Source: Phycisphaerales bacterium
GTDB lineage: Bacteria > Planctomycetota > Phycisphaerae > Phycisphaerales > UBA1924
DNA: 13,376 bases
Assembly (NCBI GenBank): GCA_016764015.1
Contig: JAESSR010000206.1
Span: 1-13,376, forward strand
Direction: 5' to 3'
Positions 6,985-13,376 of the stretch are shown here, piece by piece (position 1 is the stretch's first letter; every line of letters starts with the position of its first letter). The notes beneath the pieces are model-generated. The model had not been told where the DNA came from. It did no database searches and worked only from the letters and a program-made list of their open reading frames with translations. A program made the translations under genes and the position numbers.

Positions 6985-7028
6985 AGAGGCTGAGATTATC
7001 CGCGTTTTCACGGACGATCTCAGCTTCT
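6985..7028 (+). terminator. Large hairpin between secretin and TPR lipoprotein genes (terminator-like)
   Basis: Arms 6985-6996 and 7017-7028 pair over 12 bp with one G·T; the stem continues through a T·G pair and one A/C mismatch into four more G/C-rich pairs, closing an 8-nt loop (CGTTTTCA). The 3' arm includes TTCT but no long T-tract follows. Partial termination or processing between the two genes is the likely role, which would lower lipoprotein expression relative to secretin. Confidence 0.55.
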
Positions 7029-7082
7029 TGCTGTACTCGTAAGGATATCGGGCCGACATCAATGCTGTCCAAACCAACCCTC

Positions 7083-7087
7083 AGGAG
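7083..7087 (+). promoter_or_regulatory. Shine-Dalgarno that fixes the TPR lipoprotein start
   Basis: AGGAG ends 7 nt before ATG 7095. Starting there makes the lipobox cysteine residue 23, a normal lipoprotein signal length; the in-frame ATG at 7062 would add 11 residues and lacks an SD. Confidence 0.8.
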
Positions 7088-7094
7088 CACTCAA

Positions 7095-8324
7095 ATGCGC
7101 ATAACCAAGGCCCACACAGTTCTTATCACCTCGACACTGCTACTCGCAACCCTCGCAGGATGTTCAGGGCAGGGCAACTACACCCGCCAGGGCGTATCGC
7201 TCGCCAAGGAACGAATGAGTTTTCTCAAGAGCGCCACCGAATGGGAACTCGCCCGCCAGGCATTCCTCGCTGGTGATCTTGAAAAGGCAATGCGAAAAGT
7301 AGACTACTCGCTTTCGATTAACGACACTGTTGTGAAATCGCATGTGCTCAAAGGACGCATCCAGATAGAAATGGGAGATCTAGGCAACGCGCTCAAATCT
7401 CTCAATACCGCAGCGACACTTGATCCCGAAGAGTCCGATGCCCACTACTATCTCGCGGTCGTCTACGAACGGATTAACGAACCAGAACTCGCATATACTC
7501 ACTTTGAGAATGCCTGTGAGTTCGATGATTACAACCCCGCGTATGCCGTCGCTGCAGCAGAGACGCTCATCGATCTCAACAGAATCGAAGAAGCCAAGAT
7601 ATATCTCGGCACCATCCCAATGGCTCAGAACAACGCGGGCATCCGTCAAGCCTTGGGTCACATCGCGCTCCTCGAGCACGATCATGAAACCGCAGTCAAA
7701 ATGTTCAACAACGCCCGTCTGCTCGCCCCAGACGACGAGGGGATCATGGAAGACCTGATCCACGCGCAAATGCTCGCCGGCGAGTTCGGCGCAGCTGAAA
7801 GCAACATCTCGCTGCTACTCAAGAAATCAGCGAATACAGATCGCAGAGACCTCAAAGTGCTCCACGCCAAATCCCTCTTCAATACCGGGCGTCCAGTTGA
7901 AGCCCGCACCATTTACCAAGAGTTGCTCTCAACCTCCGAAGGCAAGAGCGATATTGATTCTTGGATCGGACTCGCCAACGCTTCATTTGTCATCGAAGAC
8001 ATGCGGACTGTTCGTAAAGCCGCATCACGCGTGGTCGCGATTTCTCCGAGCTCACATGAAGGCTACCTGCTTTATGCAATGTATTATCGCCAAGCAGAAG
8101 ATCATAAATCTTCACTCGATGCAATCAACAAGGCACTCGCCAACTCCCCTATGGATGCAGGCATCTACGCATTCCGCGCAGTGATCCTCAACAATCTCGA
8201 CCAGCACTTACAGGCGTTCGCCAGCATCGCCCAAGCGGTCAAGCTCGAACCAGCCAACCTACGCTATTCACAGATGCTCGATCAACTCAGCAACGGTTCG
8301 TTCGCTGCGGTGCAGACGGAGTAA
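7095..8324 (+). CDS. TPR-repeat lipoprotein, candidate pilotin/assembly factor for the secretin
   Basis: Encodes 409 residues. Residues 1-22 are a signal peptide with a basic start and hydrophobic core ending in the lipobox L-A-G-C23, so the mature protein is lipidated on Cys23; the residue after Cys is Ser, which in proteobacterial rules favours the outer membrane. From about residue 48 to 390 the protein is a chain of TPR motifs (clear units near 50-80, 84-112, 116-145, 184-212, 256-285, 320-353, 357-388), each with the G/A...A...A-L...P spacing. TPR lipoproteins of the PilF/PilW and TadD type are pilotins or assembly factors for type IV pili secretins. The gene directly follows the secretin gene, and its first TPR resembles a segment of the secretin tail. 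The role as pilotin is inference; lipoprotein plus TPR is seen directly. Confidence 0.88.
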   Translation: MRITKAHTVLITSTLLLATLAGCSGQGNYTRQGVSLAKERMSFLKSATEWELARQAFLAGDLEKAMRKVDYSLSINDTVVKSHVLKGRIQIEMGDLGNALKSLNTAATLDPEESDAHYYLAVVYERINEPELAYTHFENACEFDDYNPAYAVAAAETLIDLNRIEEAKIYLGTIPMAQNNAGIRQALGHIALLEHDHETAVKMFNNARLLAPDDEGIMEDLIHAQMLAGEFGAAESNISLLLKKSANTDRRDLKVLHAKSLFNTGRPVEARTIYQELLSTSEGKSDIDSWIGLANASFVIEDMRTVRKAASRVVAISPSSHEGYLLYAMYYRQAEDHKSSLDAINKALANSPMDAGIYAFRAVILNNLDQHLQAFASIAQAVKLEPANLRYSQMLDQLSNGSFAAVQTE

Positions 8325-8336
8325 TCCCAAACAGTC

Positions 8337-8351
8337 CATATTGACAATATG
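8337..8351. terminator. Weak A/T-rich inverted repeat between convergent genes
   Basis: CATATT and AATATG flank a GAC loop in the 32-nt gap between the lipoprotein stop and the recJ stop. A 6-bp, mostly A/T stem without a T-tract is a poor terminator in either direction; nothing stronger is present in the gap, so read-through into the opposing gene is possible. Confidence 0.2.
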
Positions 8352-8356
8352 ATCGA

Positions 8357-10150
8357 TTACACCACCCGCAGATCGACCAACACTGGTTCGACGCGGGTGT
8401 TTCCATTCCAGGTCGAAATCTTCGGCTCAACAATCATCTCAACAGGTGCCCCCCCGGGGATATGTACAAGATGCCGAGCCCAGTTCCATGCCACGACCCG
8501 AATCATCGGTCCAGCCTGCGTTCGAGAACCAACCCGCATCGACAGATGACTCCCCGTTTTTCCCATCGGAGTCGGCGGCCCGTTGAGTTTGAGCCCATTG
8601 ATCCGCAATCGAACCTGTCGATTACCAGCACCGAAGGGTGCGAGCAGATCGAGCTGACGCACAGCCGTCGGTGTGAGCTCCGCTATATCAGCAATACAGT
8701 CATACTTGGCATGATGCACCAAATCAGTAGGCTCAAGTTCCGCATTGGAATACGAAATAAACGCATCTGCAAACGCATCAAACTGATCAAGCTCGCACTT
8801 CATCCCCGCAGCCATGTCATGCCCGCCGTAGGTGCCCAACAAATCCTTGCAAGCATCTAGCCCTGCATGCAAGTTGAAACCTTCGATGCTCCGCCCAGAT
8901 CCTTTACATCCGTTCTTTGTTCGTTGCATCAAAATCGTTGGGCGCGCGAACCGATCCACCAATCGCGAGCACACAATTCCCACAATCCCAGGATGCCAAC
9001 CCTCATGCGCCAGCACGATCGCTCGTTGGTCTACTCCGGTCATCCCCGCAGCGATCGCCATCTCCACAGCTTGCGACACAGTCGCGAGTTCTTGTTTTTT
9101 TCGCTCATCGTTGATCCGCGATAACTCCTCAGCAAGTTCTACAGCTCGATTTCCAGTTGCATCGCACATGAGTTCAAGGGCATCGCGTGCGTGTCCCAAT
9201 CGTCCGATCGCATTGAGCCGAGGTGCGAGCCGAAACCCGATCGCTTCTGTATCGATCTTTTCAGAATCAAGACCAGACGCACGAATCAACGCCTGCAATC
9301 CCTCGTTAGGCAACGACGGTATCCGCGAGAGCCCGTGCTTGACAATCACCCGGTTCTCATCAACCAAAGGCACAATATCAGCAATCGAACCCAACGCCGC
9401 GAACCCGAGCAAATCAATCAGCACCGTACGCATCGACGCCGAGACTCGCTTGTCCCCAGCGTCCATCGTCGCCATCCGCCACGCGAGTTTGTACGCCACA
9501 CCCGCGCCGCATAACTCTCCAAACGGGTACTTCGAATCTGGTCGCCGAGGATGAACAACCGCAAACGCATCGGGCAGATCAGCCATTGTCGCCGGAGGAT
9601 TGTGATGATCCGTAATAATCAGATCAATGCCCAGCTCTTTAGCAACCAACGCAGGCTCAATCGCGGTGATCCCACAATCAACAGAAACAATCACCCGTGC
9701 GCCATCATCGTCCAGCTTGCGGATCGCATCACTATTGATCCCATATCCTTCATCAAGCCGGTGGGGGATGTACGACTCGATCTTTGCCTCGGGCTTGATC
9801 GCACGGATCAGATGAATCAAAATCGCAGAAGCCGTCACCCCATCAACATCGTAATCCCCGAAGATCACAATCAACTCATCTCGATCGACGGCTTCAAGAA
9901 TCCGGGTCGCAGCCCGATCCAAATCCGGAATCAACGACGGATCGTGCATCTCTTTGAGCGACGGATTCAAGAACGCCTGCCCCTGCTCATCAGGTTGAAT
10001 CCCGCGTGCGAGCAGCACCCGGTCAATCAACTCGCCGCTGAGTCGTTCATCAGATCGCGCCTTCCATACCCGTGTGATCCCTCGCTCAACCGCTCGTGGA
10101 GCATTGATCTCAATCATTTGGTTCGGATTAGATTGGGATAGATCAGCCAT
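8357..10150 (-). CDS. recJ: Single-stranded-DNA-specific 5'-3' exonuclease RecJ
   Basis: Encodes 597 residues from ATG 10150; an upstream in-frame TTG (10162) is less likely because AGAGG lies just before the ATG, although at a tight 3-nt spacing. RecJ degrades single-stranded DNA 5' to 3' with Mn/Mg ions in RecF-pathway recombination and mismatch or base-excision repair. All DHH phosphoesterase motifs are present: GDYDVDG (98-104), VDCG (157-160), TDHHNP (180-185) and ALGSIADIVPL (252-262). The linker motif PRLNAIGRLG (310-319), the DHHA1 domain with GWHPGIVG (384-391), GSGRS (417-421) and YGGHDMAAG (441-449), and a C-terminal OB-type domain with PFGAGN (505-510) follow. Length is close to the usual 560-600. 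It appears intact and functional, and lies convergent with the lipoprotein gene and divergent from the adenosyltransferase gene. Confidence 0.96.
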   Translation of the reverse strand: MADLSQSNPNQMIEINAPRAVERGITRVWKARSDERLSGELIDRVLLARGIQPDEQGQAFLNPSLKEMHDPSLIPDLDRAATRILEAVDRDELIVIFGDYDVDGVTASAILIHLIRAIKPEAKIESYIPHRLDEGYGINSDAIRKLDDDGARVIVSVDCGITAIEPALVAKELGIDLIITDHHNPPATMADLPDAFAVVHPRRPDSKYPFGELCGAGVAYKLAWRMATMDAGDKRVSASMRTVLIDLLGFAALGSIADIVPLVDENRVIVKHGLSRIPSLPNEGLQALIRASGLDSEKIDTEAIGFRLAPRLNAIGRLGHARDALELMCDATGNRAVELAEELSRINDERKKQELATVSQAVEMAIAAGMTGVDQRAIVLAHEGWHPGIVGIVCSRLVDRFARPTILMQRTKNGCKGSGRSIEGFNLHAGLDACKDLLGTYGGHDMAAGMKCELDQFDAFADAFISYSNAELEPTDLVHHAKYDCIADIAELTPTAVRQLDLLAPFGAGNRQVRLRINGLKLNGPPTPMGKTGSHLSMRVGSRTQAGPMIRVVAWNWARHLVHIPGGAPVEMIVEPKISTWNGNTRVEPVLVDLRVV

Positions 10151-10192
10151 AGTCCTCTTCAATGCTGGACAAACTTTTCAGGAATGAACAGT

Positions 10193-10222
10193 ACCCTATC
10201 CGACGAGCACCCGATTTGTCAG
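10193..10222 (-). promoter_or_regulatory. Candidate recJ promoter
   Basis: Read on the minus strand, CTGACA (10222-10217, five of six to TTGACA) is followed after 18 nt by TAGGGT (10198-10193), a moderate -10. Transcription would start near 10186, leaving about 35 nt of leader before the ATG. The -35 abuts the -10 of the divergent adenosyltransferase promoter, so the two would compete for RNA polymerase. Confidence 0.35.
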
Positions 10223-10223
10223 A

Positions 10224-10229
10224 TAGAAT
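10224..10229 (+). promoter_or_regulatory. -10 element placing the adenosyltransferase transcript start at its ATG (leaderless)
   Basis: TAGAAT (five of six to TATAAT) ends exactly 7 nt before ATG 10237, so transcription would begin at or within a base of the start codon. No SD precedes this ATG. No good -35 is visible at 16-18 nt spacing, which lowers confidence. Confidence 0.45.
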
Positions 10230-10236
10230 ACGCTAT

Positions 10237-10830
10237 ATGGTCAAGCTTACCAAAATCTACACCCGCACCGGCGATCAGGGCACCACTGGGCTCGGCACAG
10301 GTCAACGCGTCGCCAAGTCTCACCCTCGCGTAGAAGCCTACGGCTCAGTCGATGAGGCAAACGCCTTCCTTGGGCTCGCATTGGCAACCGCTCAAGACAC
10401 CTGCCGAACGCTCATCGACCCACTCCAACTCATCCAGCACGACCTCTTCGATCTTGGTGCAGATCTGTGCACACCGATCACACCAAACGAAGCCCCCGAT
10501 GCCGCTCTGAGGATCACTGAGCCTCAGGTGAAAAAACTCGAAGACCTCATCGACGAGTTCAACGCTGATCTCGAATCACTCACCAGTTTCATTCTCCCCG
10601 GCGGGTCTAAGCTCTCCGCGGATCTCCATGTCGCACGAACGGTCTGCCGACGAGCCGAGCGGGCGCTTGCCCATCTCATCGAGCTTGAACCCCATGAAAC
10701 TTCAATCTTGACGATGCACTACCTCAACCGCCTCTCAGACCTGCTCTTTGTGCTCGCCAGAGTCGCCAACGCCAATGGTAAGAATGATGTTCTTTGGGTG
10801 CCCGGCAAGAATCGTGATCAGAGCCTCTAA
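10237..10830 (+). CDS. PduO-type ATP:cob(I)alamin adenosyltransferase
   Basis: Transfers the 5'-deoxyadenosyl group of ATP to cob(I)alamin, making adenosylcobalamin in the cytoplasm for B12-dependent mutases, diol dehydratases or class II ribonucleotide reductase. The 197-residue protein from ATG 10237 begins right at the family start, with the ATP-binding TRTGDQGTTGL (9-19), RVEAYGSVDEANAFLG (31-46), the FILPGGS...HVARTVCRRAERAL stretch (118-144) and the LNRLSDLLFVLAR helix (163-175). All are hallmarks of the trimeric PduO/MMAB family; the CobA/BtuR and EutT families look different. A longer in-frame ATG at 10162 adds 25 atypical residues and also lacks an SD, while the -10 box sits perfectly for the shorter start. 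Other cobalamin genes are not in the window, so this may serve corrinoid salvage. Confidence 0.93.
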   Translation: MVKLTKIYTRTGDQGTTGLGTGQRVAKSHPRVEAYGSVDEANAFLGLALATAQDTCRTLIDPLQLIQHDLFDLGADLCTPITPNEAPDAALRITEPQVKKLEDLIDEFNADLESLTSFILPGGSKLSADLHVARTVCRRAERALAHLIELEPHETSILTMHYLNRLSDLLFVLARVANANGKNDVLWVPGKNRDQSL

Positions 10831-10835
10831 TAACC

Positions 10836-10864
10836 TTGCAGCCCGATCAGTGATTGCATATACT
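10836..10864 (+). promoter_or_regulatory. Sigma70-type promoter of the first phosphatase, giving a leaderless mRNA
   Basis: TTGCAG (10836-10841) and TATACT (10859-10864, five of six to consensus) are separated by exactly 17 nt. The -10 ends 7 nt before ATG 10872, so the predicted transcript starts at the start codon. No SD is present. The promoter starts 6 nt after the adenosyltransferase stop codon. Confidence 0.6.
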
Positions 10865-10871
10865 TGTTTGC

Positions 10872-12242
10872 ATGCACAAACAAACTCAAGAACTCGTCGG
10901 TGCTGTGCTGAAGGTAGACACAAGTCATCTCGTCAATAGTCTCGACGAGGCCGAGGTCCGTCGAAATACTGCCCAGTTCCTAGGGCTCCTCGCGCTGCTT
11001 GGCGTTGTTGTCATCGTTATGCAGTCCATGCGGGTTGAATCGATCGATGTCGCCTTCCTCGTCGTGGGTATTGTCTGGGCCGCCTTTTATCTCTTCGCTG
11101 CCGGGATCGTCTACTTCGGAAATCCAACCAAAGTCTGGTGCGTTCGCATCTCCCTGCTCATCATTACTGCCGAAGGGCTTGTTGCGATTGTCCGGTGGGT
11201 GATCTACAAAGACCCCAGCCCAGACGCCGACACGATTATCGGCGTGCTCATTGGGCTCACCTTGGGCGCCCTCCTTCTTCCCTGGACTCCACGCCAAACC
11301 CTCGGGCTGAGTGCCATCTGGATTCTTGGCGCAGTTCTGAGCCTGTTCTTCACTCACCACGCCGAGGAGTTTTCGATCCCCGCGTCCATTTTCGCCTATA
11401 TCGCTGTCGCCGTCCCCGGCGTCATGATTTCCTTCTTCCGGTCCTCACGCCTGCAAGACCAGTTCAAACTCCATTTTCTTCAGACCAAGTACAACGAGGT
11501 CCGCGAAGAGGTCCAAGCCGCAAAGAATATCCATGAACGCGGGTTTCCAAAGCCCAAATCCTCCGGCGACATCCGGTTCACCTACGCCTATCGCCCGATG
11601 AGCCAAATCGGAGGCGATTCAATCTTCGCATCCATCGAACGCCCAAGTGATGCACTGTCTCCAGTCACAATCGTGCTCTTTGATGTCACCGGGCACGGGC
11701 TCTCCGCAGCCCTGACCGCAAACCGCCTTCAGGGCGAACTCATGCGGATTATGGGTGAAGAACCAACCATTGGGCCTGGCGAGTTGCTCACCAAGCTCGA
11801 TCGATACATCTGTCTCACACTCGCCGATGCAGCCGTGCTCGTCACAGCCGTCGCCATGCGTGCAGATCCAGAGCATGGGATCATCCGAATCGCCAATGCA
11901 GGGCATCCCTCGGCCATCCTTCGCAGCGCCCGTGGTACAACCCAACGCTTTGATTCCACAGCACCAGTCCTCGGAGTAGGCGTTGGCGATGAACTCAAAC
12001 CAATCGTTGAAGAACATGCCTTTGAACCCGGAGATTCTCTCATCGCCTACACTGATGGCGTCTCCGAGTCTCTGAATCAAAGAGGCGAGTTATACACAAC
12101 CCAAGGCGTTGAACGGGTCCTTAAAGAGGATTGGAACGAACAAGCACAGCGTTGGCCTGAGAAGATTCTCACAGATGTCGAAAATAGGCGTGCAGGATCC
12201 GCATCAGACGATATCCTTATAGTGGAACTCTACAGGGCGTAA
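10872..12242 (+). CDS. Six-TM SpoIIE/RsbU-type PP2C serine phosphatase (phosphatase 1)
   Basis: Encodes 456 residues from ATG 10872, selected over the in-frame TTG 10854 because the latter overlaps the -10 box. About six hydrophobic spans (34-52, 60-82, 90-110, 121-137, 145-161, 170-190) form a membrane sensor module; a probable coiled-coil signalling helix (195-220) leads to a PP2C_2/SpoIIE domain (about 232-454). Metal-binding motifs are intact: IGGD (246-249), FDVTGHG (270-276), YTDG (393-396) and SDDILIVEL (445-453); ANAGHP (341-346) also fits the family. Such enzymes dephosphorylate an anti-sigma-factor antagonist (STAS protein) and thereby release a sigma factor. No STAS or HPK-type kinase gene is in the window, so its partner lies elsewhere. 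Residue 250 is Ser where the family usually has Tyr (GGDY), a minor oddity. Membrane location and catalysis are well supported, the stimulus is unknown. Confidence 0.92.
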   Translation: MHKQTQELVGAVLKVDTSHLVNSLDEAEVRRNTAQFLGLLALLGVVVIVMQSMRVESIDVAFLVVGIVWAAFYLFAAGIVYFGNPTKVWCVRISLLIITAEGLVAIVRWVIYKDPSPDADTIIGVLIGLTLGALLLPWTPRQTLGLSAIWILGAVLSLFFTHHAEEFSIPASIFAYIAVAVPGVMISFFRSSRLQDQFKLHFLQTKYNEVREEVQAAKNIHERGFPKPKSSGDIRFTYAYRPMSQIGGDSIFASIERPSDALSPVTIVLFDVTGHGLSAALTANRLQGELMRIMGEEPTIGPGELLTKLDRYICLTLADAAVLVTAVAMRADPEHGIIRIANAGHPSAILRSARGTTQRFDSTAPVLGVGVGDELKPIVEEHAFEPGDSLIAYTDGVSESLNQRGELYTTQGVERVLKEDWNEQAQRWPEKILTDVENRRAGSASDDILIVELYRA

Positions 12243-12271
12243 TCCCAATACTCATTACCCGAGCGAGCTTT

Positions 12272-12277
12272 GAGGAG
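12272..12277 (+). promoter_or_regulatory. Shine-Dalgarno of the second phosphatase gene
   Basis: GAGGAG lies 6 nt before TTG 12284. It supports a TTG start for a gene whose next in-frame ATG (12362) would fall at the edge of the first membrane span. Confidence 0.7.
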
Positions 12278-12283
12278 CAAGGA

Positions 12284-13376
12284 TTGACAACAGCATCATT
12301 TGAGACAACAGAGTTTCGCCGATCATTCACCATAGAGACCGATGAGCTCCTCCGTAAACGCATGATCTGGTTCATATCTGTATGGGGTGGTATCAATCTA
12401 CTACTGCTTGGATTGACCATTGTTATGGCTGTCACCAATGCCACATTTGCCAGTATCTTTTCGGATGCTTGGGTTCGGGCTTTCTTCATTTTCACATCCA
12501 TAACATGGTTCGGTGCTTACACAGGCGCGTTGTTGATGGTTCTCAAAAGGAAAGTTTCAACCAAAACCGTTGTGTATATGTCGATGGGCTTAATCCTGCT
12601 CGACGGGGCACTCGGCGTTGGTATCCGTATAATGGATTTACCCGGTGGCATTGAACTGTGGTCGTTTTTAGCAGCTCATCTCATTGCCTGCTGTTTGTTC
12701 CCGTGGACTGTTCGTCAAGCAATTGTGCCGGTTGTAATCATCGCATTGGCGAGTTTGTTTACGCATGTAGTGATCGAGAACGATGGCGTTGGTATATCAG
12801 TATTTTGGACGATTGCACTCGTCGGAATGGCTGTGCCCGGCATCTTTATCACGGGTATCAAGCATTCCCAAAGAGTCCAAAGAGCAACCCATACATTCCT
12901 CTCCAAACGCTACGGCATGCTCCGCCAAGAACTCGCCTACGCCCGTCAAGTCCACGAAGCACTATACCCAGCGCCAAAGAGCACGGGCAGCCTTCGCTAC
13001 GCATACCAATACGAACCCATGCAACAAATCGGGGGTGATTACCTGTACACGAAGGTCTCCGAAGCAACAGATGAGCATGGCGAAAAACTCTCGGTCGTGA
13101 TTATCGATGTGACAGGGCACGGCATTCCAGCCGCCCTGACCGTCAACCGTCTGCACGGCGAGATCGACATCTGTTTCGCAGAAAATCCTGAAATTTCACC
13201 GGGTGAACTCCTCTCCAAACTCAATAAATATGTCCATCTCACGCTCGCCAAACATTCAATTTATGCAACAGCAGTCTGCCTCCGTGTTGACCATGACCGC
13301 GGAATCGTCGAATATGCCTCAGGCGGTCATCCGCCAGCATTCATCCGTGGCGTTGATGGATCGCTCCGTGATCTTG
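12284..13376 (+). CDS. Second six-TM SpoIIE/RsbU-type PP2C phosphatase (3' truncated)
   Basis: The frame from TTG 12284 stays open to the window edge (364 complete codons), so the C-terminus is missing. It starts 41 nt after phosphatase 1 and has the same architecture: about six membrane spans (28-50, 62-86, 97-116, 127-145, 146-163, 170-191), a coiled-coil linker (200-225), then ALYPAPKSTGSLRYAY (226-241) and the PP2C domain with IGGDYLY (249-255), IIDVTGHGIPAAL (273-285) and ASGGHPPAFI (345-354). The distal TDG and DD metal motifs would lie beyond the window. The membrane parts share an (L/F)PWTxRQ motif with phosphatase 1 (LFPWTVRQ, 138-145), so the pair arose by tandem duplication followed by extensive divergence. 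Unlike its neighbour it has an SD, so it is probably translated from a shared transcript. Confidence 0.9.
   Translation, partial: MTTASFETTEFRRSFTIETDELLRKRMIWFISVWGGINLLLLGLTIVMAVTNATFASIFSDAWVRAFFIFTSITWFGAYTGALLMVLKRKVSTKTVVYMSMGLILLDGALGVGIRIMDLPGGIELWSFLAAHLIACCLFPWTVRQAIVPVVIIALASLFTHVVIENDGVGISVFWTIALVGMAVPGIFITGIKHSQRVQRATHTFLSKRYGMLRQELAYARQVHEALYPAPKSTGSLRYAYQYEPMQQIGGDYLYTKVSEATDEHGEKLSVVIIDVTGHGIPAALTVNRLHGEIDICFAENPEISPGELLSKLNKYVHLTLAKHSIYATAVCLRVDHDRGIVEYASGGHPPAFIRGVDGSLRDL

Noticed and set aside
8832..9554. 240-codon plus-strand frame opposite recJ
   Set aside because: It is the antisense of the conserved DHH/DHHA1 coding region; the composition (Ser, Arg, Pro, Ile) is that of a reverse-strand shadow.
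12382..13100. Several plus-strand frames (12382-12654, 12658-13038, 12783-13100)
   Set aside because: Out-of-frame readings of the second phosphatase, whose true frame stays open from 12284 to the window end.
1..13376. Mobile elements, CRISPR arrays, tRNA or rRNA genes
   Set aside because: No transposase, integrase, regularly spaced repeats or recognisable tRNA/rRNA sequence was found on either strand.

Overview
The window looks like a stretch of chromosome from a Gram-negative bacterium of moderate GC content. Secretin, pseudopilins, a lipoprotein and SpoIIE/RsbU-type phosphatases with multi-pass N-termini, together with the gene style, make me favour a planctomycete (Phycisphaerae-like) source. 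That taxonomic placement is inference; no rRNA or other taxonomic marker is present.

Layout. (1) 2-1696: the 3' part of a HEAT-repeat protein that carries a degenerate receiver-like domain, closed by a good intrinsic terminator (1747-1772). (2) 1773-8324: a gene cluster for a type II secretion / type IV pilus-like machine, all on the + strand. It holds a hairpin-rich leader of about 330 nt, a GspG-like pilin, a strong GNRA-capped hairpin, a second GspG-like pilin, a GspH/FimT-like pseudopilin, a small single-span membrane protein of unknown role, a large secretin with an unusual C-terminal extension, and a TPR lipoprotein. No ATPase (GspE/PilB), GspF/PilC, GspL/M/PilM-O or prepilin peptidase gene is in the window. 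(3) 8357-10150, minus strand: complete recJ, convergent with the lipoprotein gene. (4) 10237-13376, plus strand: a PduO-type cobalamin adenosyltransferase, then two paralogous six-TM PP2C/SpoIIE-type phosphatases. The second phosphatase runs off the window end.

How the genes work together. The pilins would be cleaved at their G/A|F/Y-T-L-V-E sites and assembled into a pseudopilus. The secretin would be the outer-membrane pore and the TPR lipoprotein a plausible pilotin or assembly factor; both proteins contain a similar TPR-like segment. The phosphatases probably belong to a partner-switching (anti-sigma / anti-anti-sigma) signalling pathway sensing something at the membrane. recJ and the adenosyltransferase are housekeeping genes with no visible functional link to the secretion genes.

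Most noteworthy: two neighbouring genes (adenosyltransferase and first phosphatase) have a -10 hexamer ending exactly 7 nt before the ATG and no Shine-Dalgarno, implying leaderless mRNAs, whereas the secretion genes carry clear SD sequences. Other points of interest are the structured pilin leader, the secretin's TPR plus acidic plus hydrophobic tail, the receiver-like domain inside a HEAT protein, and a marked excess of GATC sites.
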